The notes under the pieces were generated by a model that saw only the letters and a list, made by a program, of their open reading frames with translations, ran no database searches and was not told the origin of the DNA. A program made the position numbers and the translations under genes. Of a stretch of DNA of 64,000 nucleotides, positions 43,551-52,068 are shown one piece after another. The stretch covers positions 310,001 to 374,000 of the forward strand of contig NW_025317353.1 of NCBI RefSeq assembly GCF_018873765.1. The letters run 5' to 3'. This stretch comes from Telopea speciosissima. Lineage: Eukaryota; Streptophyta; Magnoliopsida; Proteales; Proteaceae. How positions within the stretch are numbered: position 1 is the stretch's first letter; each line of letters opens with the position of its first letter.

Positions 43551-43996
43551 AGGCTGCGGAGAGTAGCATAGTAGTCCGAAACAGAAAGGTCTCCCTGAGT
43601 AGTGTGAAGGACCTTCTTTCGAATTTCATAAACCTGGGCATCATTGCCAAGCTGCCAGTAGGTCTCCTTGCAAGCAGCCAAAATCTGGTCGGCATTATCC
43701 AGAAGAAGAAAATTATGCTGTAAAGCTGAAGTCAGAGAACCTATGAGGTAGGACATGAGAACACCATTATTAGCAAGCCACTTAGTCTGAGCAGGGCCTT
43801 TATCACTGGGCTTAACACTAGTGCCATCAAAATGGTCGGTGAGGCCACGATCAGCAATGGCAAAGGAGGCTGATCTGGACCATAGAAGGTAATTTGAGCC
43901 ATCCAGTTTGATAGGGTTAGGTGGAAAGCTGTGATAATCTGTCTTGTTATTGCCATCATGAACAGAAGTAGCCGTAGAGTTGATAGAGTCACCCAT
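43439..43996 (-). pseudogene. copia gag N-terminal part
   Basis: Starts MGDSINSTATSVHDGNN and has IKLDGSNYLLWSRSASFAI, typical of copia gag (UBN2/retrotran_gag family), then KWLANNGVLMSYLIGSL and SVSDYYATLRSLWQQLDH. The frame then shifts. It encodes the particle shell. Confidence 0.88.
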
Positions 43997-43999
43997 ACT

Positions 44000-44733
44000 G
44001 GCAGCAAAGAAGGTTAAACAACTTCAACTAAAGCCCCAAAAAAAAATCAGTATCGAAGTGGCTGAAAGACTGAAGTAGAGAAGTCCTTAATAATATAAAC
44101 ACATCTGTAGAAAAAAATCAGATCCAGAAAACAGGTGCAGCAGCCCCAATATCGATAGAATTAGGGTTTGAGAAAACCCTGTAATTATGAAATCGATCTC
44201 AAGGCTTCACACACCAAAACAGATCTGTAGGAGCTCAAATAGCCGTCGAAGGAGCCCTCATAAGTGGGGAAAACACCTGCAAAAAATCAGGTCCAGTGGG
44301 CTGCAATAACCCTAAGATCGATAGGTGTCAGGGTTTTGAAAAAAAAAACCCTAATAATGAAGGAATTGATCTCAAGGAGGTCTTCAATCTTGGGAGATAA
44401 GTTCTGAACCAGTAAAACAACAATTCTGCAGCAGCTTGTGGTCTTCAAAGAGAGGAGAGGAGCCCTTGTATCTGATGTAGAAGCAATTTCCAAGAAAAAA
44501 AAAAAAACTGAAGAGCCAATATCGCAGCAGTGTTGATATAGGGCTATCGAACAGAATTATGAGACATTAATGAGGTAATGGGGGCAGCAACTGGATCGCA
44601 TGATCACCTCATCAGTGCTGCCCTATATGGGAATGAAGAACAAAGGAGAAGAAGAAGAGAACTAGAAGAGAAGAAGATCGAGAGAGAAGGAGAATCAAAA
44701 AACGAGAAAAGTGGTGTCCCTAGTTCAAAACAA
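44000..44733 (-). other. copia untranslated leader
   Basis: Contains imperfect repeats of a GGGTTT/AAACCC-flanked ATCGAT motif (near 44150, 44190, 44310, 44345). Very similar leader motifs occur at 54832-56237 in the non-autonomous LTR element. Confidence 0.6.
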
Positions 44734-44745
44734 GCTCTGATACCA
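44734..44745 (-). other. copia primer-binding site (tRNA-iMet)
   Basis: The element strand reads TGGTATCAGAGC directly after the 5' LTR, the classical complement of the 3' end of initiator methionine tRNA. Confidence 0.9.
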
Positions 44746-44939
44746 TGTAAACAGATTTGAATTAAGTTAATACTTGAATAATCAATGTGATCACCAAGCA
44801 CTTCTATTTATAATCATAATGAATGAATAAAAAAGATTACAAAATCAATGTGGGACTAACTAAAACGAAATAATAAACACAACTAAGAAAGAAGAAAGGT
44901 CTAGAATACCCTTACGGTATTCTGGACATATAACTAACA
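44746..44939 (-). repeat. copia 5' LTR
   Basis: TGTAAACAG...ACTAACA with intact TG and CA ends; 194 bp. Confidence 0.9.
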
Positions 44940-44944
44940 CAATC

Positions 44945-46060
44945 AGAGAAGACTCTCCAAGCAGTGAAGCAGTGCCGAGGGATGTGATGCTTGAACCAAA
45001 TCAGCTTCCTCCAGATAGCAGTCGGACCTTTGTACCGGATAAGATTCCAAGCTCCCTTAGAAGAGAAACTGTGAGAGCTGTTTGCATTCCAAGAGACATA
45101 ATCTCCCCTAGAAGGCAGCCTTCTGCGAATGGACTGAAGATCATTCCAAATAAGGGCTAGCGGCATGGAAAAGGTTGTGGGGGGAGCCCAGTCATCCTGG
45201 TGGATGATGTCAGCAACAAGAGCCTGCCTACAGAGGCCAAATGCATAGATCATCCTTGGAGTAACAAGGTGAAGTAAAATTCCCTTGGGGTGCCAATTAT
45301 CCAACCAAAGAGAAGTGCAGAGACCATCTCCAATGTGGTTCAGAATGTTACTTTGAACAAGGTGACGAGTCTCGAGAATCTTACACCAAACCCAAGAAGC
45401 ATCAGAGGAGACAGAAGCAGTCCAGATAGAATCTTTGCGAAGAAGACCCAAGTAAACCCAGTCGAGCAATCCTCCAGATGAGCTTGATAATACCAGCCAA
45501 GTTGACTTCCTTGATTCTTCTGATGCCCAGGCTACCCTCCTTTTTTGGGAGGCAAACTGAAGCCCATCTGAGGGGTGGAGAAATCTTGGAGTACCTGAGG
45601 TAAGCAACTAGCAAAGATTCCAAGGACTTGATGGTAGCTTGTGGCAGCCCATAAATACCAGACCAGTAGATGTAAGAAGCTTCTAGGAAAGATCTGATGA
45701 GGACCAGCCTGCCTGCATAGGAGAGAAGCTTGGCTTTCCATAACTGAAGTCCTTTCCTTATAAGGTCCAACATGGGAGTGCAATTAAGAGCAGAGAGCCT
45801 AGCTGGAATCAAAGGAAGCCCCAAGTACTTGACTGGCAGATGGCCCTCAAGAAAGCCTGATCGCTCTAAAAACTCAGTTTTGTCTGGATCTGGAATGCTA
45901 GCAAAGAAGATGAGGGACTTGGAAGGGTTGATGCGGAGGCCCGAAATCTGATGGAATTGCTGCAAGCAGAGTAAGATACACTCAAGGGAGGCAATGGAAG
46001 CCTTGGAGAAAATCATCAAGTCATCTGCAAAAGCAAGGTGGATAAGCTTTCAGTCCTGTA
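44945..46060 (-). pseudogene. LINE-2 ORF2 remnant (RT C-terminal part and zf-RVT)
   Basis: Right to left: LIHLAFADDLMIFSKA with an intact FADD (about 46055-46000), GLRINPSKSL, PVKYLGLPLIPARLSA, LLSYAGRLVLIRSFLEASYI and LGIRRIKEVNLAGIIKLIWR (frame 45402-46019), then VWCKILETRHL and NSSHSFSSKGAWNLIRYKG with RHHIPRHCFTAW (44912-45607). It continues after the copia insertion at 38810-39311. The palm domain upstream of FADD and the endonuclease were never copied (5' truncation). Confidence 0.85.
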
Positions 46061-46150
46061 CTGACCAGCAGCTTATTGCTCCAATGCCCAAGTATGTCTC
46101 ATTTGACGGCAAGTTAATTGTAAATTGTTCTTTATTTTCTCAATTGACAG

Positions 46151-46474
46151 GTCGACACAACTGCTTCTGAAAGGGAGCAGTTATTGCTTATGAAAATCTC
46201 CAAGCTGGAAGCTAGGTAGATCATATTGTGAATCAAGTAACTAGCTTGAACCTTCATATGTGCACATTATCTCTTTCTGTTGGACTTCGTGTTTGCTTGG
46301 CCAAATGGAACAAGAATCTGAATTACAAACAAGACATAAAAGTGATTTTGACATCCTTTCACAAAAGAAAAAAGAATCTCTCTTTCATCTTATATATTTA
46401 CTTTCCTTTTCCATTGATGTAGGATGATTAATCTAATTGATGAGGTAGCTAAGGCAAGGTTGAAACATCTGCAG
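46151..46474 (+). pseudogene. Coiled-coil protein fragment, two exons (copy 2)
   Basis: Exons 46151-46215 (65 bp, VDTTASEREQLLLMKISKLE) and 46423-46474 (52 bp, MINLIDEVAKARLKHLQ) keep the same lengths, phase and AG/GT borders as 345-668. The substitutions are mostly conservative. It lies just right of LINE-2, which split this repeat from its left part at 38786. Confidence 0.45.
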
Positions 46475-46759
46475 GTAAGTGGCTGAGGAAGGTTCCTTCT
46501 GAGCTCTTCTGAATTGAAAGGTACCGCATGATTTTGTGATAGAAACATGACTTTCCCAGACAGAGTGCATTTTAAGTTGAAAAAATTTGATTGAATACCC
46601 ATTTTGCTATATTGATTCAGATATAAACAAACACATGAGAAGGAGGGAGGGAGAAACATTGACTTCCCCAGATAAAGTGTATTGCTGGACTTAATACCCA
46701 TTTTTCTGTAATGGTTCCATCAGTCATAAACAACATGAGTGAGAGAAGGAGAGAGAGAG

Positions 46760-46936
46760 ATGGGTGATGGTGTTTTCAAATGGAATTTGAATTGGGCAGG
46801 AGCAGAGGAGGAACTTGGAACTTTGGGAGTATTATTTGATGGTTGTATTCTGCTCAAGCTGAAAGTGAACTTTTATGGATTTAAGATCAGCACTGTTTTT
46901 TGGATCTCAATGTTAGGAGATGAAAAAAAAACATAA
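46760..46936 (+). repeat. Array segment G, copy 7
   Basis: Preceded by a short GA tract as in copy 1. Cut off at GATGAAAAAAAAACATAA, where unrelated sequence leads into dup B. Confidence 0.5.
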
Positions 46937-47019
46937 GGGAGGTAGTGGACGTGGAAGAAGAACAAGCCGTTGAGGATGAGTGGGAGGAAGAAGCCTCGTC
47001 TTTAAATTCTGAACTGCTA

Positions 47020-47310
47020 AAACCCTGACCGGAAAAAATCAATAGAGTCATGAGATGAAATCAGTTAAGATTCGCTCCCCTCTATACTCGCTGCAATCTG
47101 CTCTCCCCTCCGAATTGCAGAAGACCAAACCCTTTTTCTTCTTCCATCATCAATGTCACTTCAACTCCTTCAAAGCTGAGGGGGTGGTTCTTCTCATCCA
47201 TCAACGAAATCCCTTCTCCTGTTCCCAAGACCAGGTTAACCCAACCACAGAAGAAGAAAGAAGTTCCGCACAATTTCGAAAACATCAGAACCGAAGGTAG
47301 AAGAAATTGA
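47020..47310 (+). pseudogene. Unidentified exon-like segment (dup B, copy 2)
   Basis: Matches 19310-19565 from AAACCCTGACCGGAAAAAAT to GTAGAAGAAATTGATT. The frame is shifted after the leader; a basic QKKKEVPHNFENIR-like end is still readable. Unknown gene. Confidence 0.4.
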
Positions 47311-47461
47311 TTCAGGAAAATAGGCCTCTCCTATGCACCTTCTTGTACCCCCAACCCTCCTTTACTATAGCAGCCATCACAGTGGCTTCTTCTATGTGTA
47401 ATTGCTTACAATTTTATAAACTCTGTTCTTTTCTATGGCGCAGAGTTCAAAATTCTTGTTT

Positions 47462-47508
47462 CATTCCCGAGGGAAATTACCTCGTCGCTACTTCTTAGGA
47501 CAACTGGG
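47462..47508 (+). pseudogene. RAE1: RAE1 WD40 exon, copy 15 (5' part missing)
   Basis: Only the second half remains (PEGNYLVATS, then TAG in place of W, then DN), attached to unrelated upstream sequence. Confidence 0.65.
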
Positions 47509-47659
47509 TTTTTTGATCGCTGCCTCAATTGAATTTCTTCCTTCGTCCTCTTTTTCTCTTCCATATTTTTTAGTCATTCTAATTTGTGCTATTTCGAATT
47601 GAAGATCATAATCGACTCTGTTTGCGTTTCCTTATTCCTCGTTTCTCTCCTTTATCTTC

Positions 47660-47882
47660 ATTGAGCTCCGAAAGCAAGCATATTAAGGACCGGTTCCATA
47701 TTCATCAGAATCCATTTTCTATGCTGTTGTTGAAATCATCTATGCTTTGTAGTTGCAGAAGCCAATTCCAGAGCCGTCAAGAACAATCCACCTCTGCAAA
47801 GCCTTTTCTTCTCACAATGCCTTTTTATTACGTAAATACCCCTCCCCACATGGAAGGTGCCTATACTACCATTGTCGCCGCC
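47660..47882 (+). pseudogene. MetRS N-terminal fragment, unit 8
   Basis: Leader SKHIKDRFHIHQNPF, core PFLLTMPFYYVNTPPHMEGA; G-to-E in the HMGS signature. Common junction follows. Confidence 0.7.
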
Positions 47883-47889
47883 ACGAACA

Positions 47890-48432
47890 ATTCACCTTTG
47901 ATTTTGTTTCATGATCTTCATCCTCGTTTACTGCACCGCGGGTATCTCTGGTGGGTATTCCATTTTTTTTGCTTCTTTCTCTGTTTTCTGGTGTTTATAA
48001 TTTGATTATAAACAATTGTGTGTGTGTGTGTGTGTACAGGAGGGCATATTGACCCAGCAGTGACGTTTGGGCTTTTCTTAGCCCTTAAAGTGTCACTAAT
48101 CCATGCTGTGATGTACATGTGGCACAATGCTTGGGAGCAAGGTGTGGTGTAGGGCTTGTAAAGGCCTTCCAAAAGTCTTACTATGTGCAGTATGGTGGTG
48201 GGGCGAACGACATCTCCGATTGCTACAGCAAAGGTGTGGGTTTGGCAGCTGAAATTATTGGTACCTTTGTCCTTGTCTACAATGTTTTCTCTGCTACTGA
48301 TCCCAAGAAAACTGCTAGAGACTCCCATGTCCCCGTAAGTTCACCTGTTTTACTTGGAAAACAGAGTATCATTAGAAGCGATGTAGAAAGCATTCTCAAT
48401 TCTCTTGTTAATCCCAATGGAAAAATGTTCCT
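47890..48432 (+). pseudogene. PIP: PIP aquaporin fragment, unit 8a
   Basis: Exon 1 tail, intron, and exon 2 at 48040-48334. NPA is changed to DPA (ATTGACCCAGCA), and a base is lost in YMVAQ (TACATGTGGCAC). It is open downstream: [35 protein letters not shown]. The following intron is cut at 48432 and exon 3 is missing. Confidence 0.8.
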
Positions 48433-48552
48433 TTAGGAAAGAGAAGAAAATTATGATACAACAACAATAGAGGGGCAAGATGCTCCATCAGGCAAAACCT
48501 CGATAAAAGTCCCAGTCCAATACAGCATGGCCCACTATTATCTCCTGTTTGT
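48433..48552. other. Unrelated 120-bp filler between two PIP copies
   Basis: Sequence not found elsewhere in the window (GATACAACAACAATAGAGGG). It joins an intron of one PIP copy to exon 2 of the next. Confidence 0.5.
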
Positions 48553-48905
48553 GTAGAGGGCATAATAACCCAGCAGTGACGTTTGGGCTTTTCTTAGCTC
48601 ATAAACTGTCACTAATCCATACTGTGATGTACATGATGGCACAATTCTTGGGTGCAATGTGTGGTGTAGGGCTAGTAATGGCCTTCCAAAAGTCTTACTA
48701 TGTGCAATATGGTGGTGGGCCGAACGAGATCACCGATGGCTACAGCGAAGGTGTGGGTTTGGCAGCTGAATGTATTGATACTTTCATCCTTGTCTACACT
48801 GTTTACTTTGCTACTGATCCCAAGAGAAGTGCTAGAGACTCCCATCTCCCTGTAAGTTCATCTTGGTGGGTGGGACAACCAGGTTTTTTTATGACCGCCA
48901 CAATT
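48553..48905 (+). pseudogene. PIP: PIP aquaporin fragment, unit 8b
   Basis: Exon 2 (48557-48851) is open from [17 protein letters not shown] through [17 protein letters not shown] to [20 protein letters not shown]. The NPA box is intact. The exon 1 tail is absent, and exon 3 has been replaced by the TTGGTGGGTGGGACAACCAG junction. The second uninterrupted exon 2 in the window. Confidence 0.82.
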
Positions 48906-49019
48906 GAATTTCTTCCTTCATCTTTTCTCTTCTTTATTTTTTAGTCATTCCCTCACAGTGCACATTCTAAATTTGTGCTATTTTAAAGTGAAGCATTTAA
49001 TCTAATCTTTATGCATTTC

Positions 49020-49394
49020 TTTTTATATGTGAAACTTGATAGGGTTTTTAGAGCCGATTTGAGTTTAAAATCCTTAGTTGGCCTGGAAGATGTATGTAAA
49101 ATTACGCGTGGTGATTATTCAGCTTAAGCACATGAGTCGTACGAAGCTACAGCTGGCACGTATCTCTGATGCCACCTCCTCTATATAAATATTTTCCATT
49201 GACCGTTTTTGGTTTGCACATTTGACCAATATAAGTCTGGAGCTGTGTCCGTATAACAATGATTAACATCTATTTAGCTAATATAATGAAGAAGCTCAAT
49301 TCTATTCATGTGGTAGGCTAGGTTGATTCTAACAATGTTTTAGGCTGGAGGTCATGGGTAAGAGATTCCTTAACAAGGATTGGTTTTTTTATTA
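49020..49394 (+). promoter_or_regulatory. Promoter-like duplicated segment with TATA box
   Basis: TATATAAAT at 49182-49190 sits in a conserved context (CTCCTCTATATAAATATTTT) also present at 63118-63126. The flanks are duplicated from 49020 to 49390 (copy 62970-63590), and weaker similarity (GTATCTTTGACGCCACC) occurs in duplication A at 18610 and 23730. No downstream gene is attached. Promoter function is inferred only. Confidence 0.35.
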
Positions 49395-49575
49395 GGGTAA
49401 ATTACACGGCGACCCCCTGAGGTTTGCCCTAAATACAATACAATCCTGTGTTTCTAAAATATACACTGTCACCCCCTAAGATTAGGTTACTTGTTACACT
49501 CAACCCCAGTCCGTTAGATCATTCCCGTTAGTTGCTGACGTGTTGGTGATTGATGCCTTAAAATGACAAATATAC
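49395..49575. mobile_element. MULE-like terminal repeat
   Basis: Begins GGGTAAATTACACGGCGACC with later CACCCCCTAAG and CCGTTAG blocks, the kind of long terminus described for plant Mutator-like elements. The opposite end was not found; it may lie beyond the LTR insertion or be deleted. It immediately precedes the polygalacturonase fragment. Confidence 0.5.
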
Positions 49576-49673
49576 CCCTAATGGGGTGTGAGCTTACCGG
49601 ATGAAGAGCAGGCGCAGGAGGAGGAAGAAAAACTGGTGGACAAAAAGAAGGTACAGCGACGAAGCAGGGCTTT

Positions 49674-50175
49674 GGCACTTTCAACTTTAAGAGCTTTGGC
49701 TCTTTTTTCCCCTATAAATAATTTATTCTTCTTCTTTTTTTTTTTATCTTGATAAGTTTTAGAGATCTTTAACCCTAAATTTCATTCTAACATACGCAGG
49801 CCTTCACGGCGGCATGGAAAGCAGCATGTGGATCTTCAGGTTCTGTGAAGCTTTTCATACCAAAAGGGACTTTCTTACTCGGTCCCATTAAATTTGGTTG
49901 TCCCTGCAAGACCATTGATTCCATTACTGTTCAGATGCAGGTTATCATCTCGTTTCTTCATTTCTTTACTTTCCTTTCTTCTCATACAAATTGAATTTGT
50001 CCACTAATGTGTCTATTAATTCTTTCTGCAGGGTTTCTTAAAGGCAACCACAGATCTGAAAAGGTATGGTTCTTTGGATGATTGGATCGAGTTTGGATGG
50101 GTGGAAGGATTGACATTGACCGGATATGTGGAAAAACCTGGTTGCAAGCTTAAAGGGCCAATCAAAATTATATAA
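49674..50175 (+). pseudogene. Polygalacturonase (pectinase) fragment
   Basis: Three exon pieces. 49674-49706 reads GTFNFKSFG, the start of mature PG. 49800-49940 reads AFTAAWKAACGSSGSVKLFI, then PKGTFLLGPIKF and a SITVQMQ end with a GT donor. 50032-50175 reads FLKATTDLKRYGSLDDWIEF, then GWVEGLTLTG, and diverges to a TAA. Family enzymes (GH28) cut pectin in cell walls. The catalytic NTD, DD, GHG and RIK motifs all lie beyond this fragment. Introns are retained; a captured fragment is likely. Confidence 0.8.
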
Positions 50176-50310
50176 TTGTTCTAATGGGATTGAAGAATCT
50201 CCATTCATCTATGAATCATTGGGGAAATTGATTCAGGAACTATAAGGAAGAAACCTTATATCTTTCAGCTCTAAGTGAGAATTAAGGGAGAAATCAGAGA
50301 AGACCCATTA

Positions 50311-50490
50311 CCTGGTGGCTGGTTGTATCCAAGAACATCATATTGACACCGCCACCAATCGCCTTTATCGCATTTGATATCGACAGAAACATCTTTAAGG
50401 ACTCCAAATCCGGGAATAGTGAGGTCTTTCTTCTCTTCTTCATTGATCAAAACTAACCTTTCGTATCCTTTACAGAACTTTGTTTGATTC
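50311..50490 (-). pseudogene. Unidentified antisense exon-like stretch
   Basis: An open frame of about 60 codons on the minus strand ends at a GT donor (CCAGG/TAATGG context). It contains KGYERLVLINEEEKKDLTIP, then FGVLKDVSVDIKCDKGDWWR and YDVLGYNQPPG. It looks protein-like (W pairs, C residues, no stops), but I do not recognise it. It is cut at 50490 by the LTR element; the same frame continues across the insertion at 56487-56500 (GHIRNQ). Confidence 0.35.
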
Positions 50491-50722
50491 TGTTGGTTGA
50501 ACCGTGGGTCAGAGAGAGGGAATAAAATAATGGAATGGCTTGTATTAATGATAGAAAGGCCCCTCTATTATAAATAGAGGGGAAGTTACAAATAATAGAA
50601 GCTAGGCGATGAGGGACTAAAACCCACATAGCCGACATAAACTAATAACACTTAATAACATAAAAATACGCCCAAAAGGACCAAAATACCCCCACGGTAT
50701 TCTGGGGTACATTATTCTAACA
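50491..50722 (-). repeat. 3' LTR of non-autonomous element
   Basis: TGTTGGTTGAACCGTGGGTC to TTATTCTAACA. Confidence 0.9.
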
Positions 50723-52063
50723 CTCCCCCTCAAGCTGGATTATACAAATACTAAAGAAAGAAGATCCAACTTGGACTAAAGAAAAAAACTCTCTCCATAA
50801 CAATGCTAACACTCCCCCTCAAGTTGGCGCATACAAGGTACTAATGCCCAACTTGAATAAAATGGGAAAAATAAGTTGTAGCAGAATCCAGCTCCAAAAT
50901 GAATGCAGCTCCCAAATAGACCTTCAAGAACTTGAAAAAAATAGACCTTCAAACTTGGACAGACTTGATCAGCAAAAAGGCATCTCTCACCAATCTTTGT
51001 CCAATAATGAATCTCTGCATTATAATCTTGAAGATAAGTAACTAGGGTAGCCGGCAAATGAGTCAAGCAACAGTAAAGATCAAGTAGCGGAAAAAAAACA
51101 ACCAAACTGTAGGATCTCATATGGGCAGGCAGTAACCAAGCATCTTCAAAACTTTAAAGCCAACCTCCCCCTTATGACAAACTTTAACCCAATAACAAAG
51201 TAGATACCCATTGGCAATGGTGAAACCTCTGACCTTCTATGTTTTGCACCAAGTGTCCCTGTATGTTCTGCTCTCTGCAATGGCTGCAGGTATACTATAT
51301 ATAATCCCCCCCCCACGTGTAGTGCGCATGGACATAAGAGAGATGATGTAAGAGAAAGGGCAAAACACAACATTCCAGAATTTTTCAATGGTTGGCAAGT
51401 GTAATGGAAAAAAGAAGAAATGGTAAAGAAGAGAGTACCATTAACTTCCAAGGTGGTTATGGGGAATGCCAAAGGTATGGTTTGGGAGGTGGTGAAGGAA
51501 AAAGCAGTGGGATAATGAAGTACGGAGTAAGTAATACAACATATAAATCTCCAACCATCGTCAAACGATCAAACAAACATCTTTGATGGAAATTCCTGCA
51601 GGGGAGAAACTCCTAACTTCAATATTCAAATCTGACAAGTATACAGATCTGATTTGAAGTAAGGAAAGGCTCCATTCTTTAAGGTTTGATCAATCTTCAA
51701 ACAAGGAGGAACAAGTGTGCAAAAACCCCAATGTATAAACTCCCACATGCTTAAACGAACAAACGAAGATATCTGGACAGCAATGGATTGTAGAAGCTTC
51801 AACAAAAATTTGATCAGATCTGAATTAGTAACAATGCTATGATTCAAGCTCCAAGGTGAGCCAAAAATGAACTAGAAAAGCTTCACATAACTGAATAGGT
51901 TCGTAGGTGCAGTCAATAACCGTGGAACATACTGTTGTAGTCCTAAATAAGTTGATCTCCAGGATAGCAGATTCGAGTCTTTCATAACGAAAGAAATTCG
52001 ATCTCCAATAATAGGAAACTCAATCACAATCATAGGGCAGCAGTATTCCACATGAAGGCAGCA
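50723..52063 (-). other. Internal region of non-autonomous element, 3' part
   Basis: Non-coding on both strands. The CTCCCCCTCAAG tract next to the LTR recurs at 50813. No pol motif was found. Confidence 0.6.
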
Positions 52064-52068
52064 GTAAC

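Larger units (their letters stand above)
39317..44939 (-). mobile_element. Ty1/copia LTR retrotransposon, full length but decayed
   Basis: 5.6 kb with 194-bp LTRs and a perfect 5-bp target duplication CAATC (39312-39316 and 44940-44944). The target is LINE-2. Transcription would run right to left: 5' LTR 44746-44939, PBS 44734-44745, gag, protease, integrase, RT, RNase H (copia order), PPT at 39511-39525, 3' LTR. The LTRs differ at about ten positions by eye (~5%), so the insertion is not recent. Confidence 0.93.
38787..46091 (-). mobile_element. 5'-truncated LINE (LINE-2) split by a copia element
   Basis: LINE sequence occupies 38787-39311 and 44945-46091, about 1.7 kb in total. The poly(A) end is on the left (T run, GGGTGAATAAAAGAATTC). 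Target duplication GTATGTCTCATTT is at 38774-38786 and 46092-46104; the empty site is window position about 289-301. Same family as the LINE at 26787. Confidence 0.85.
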
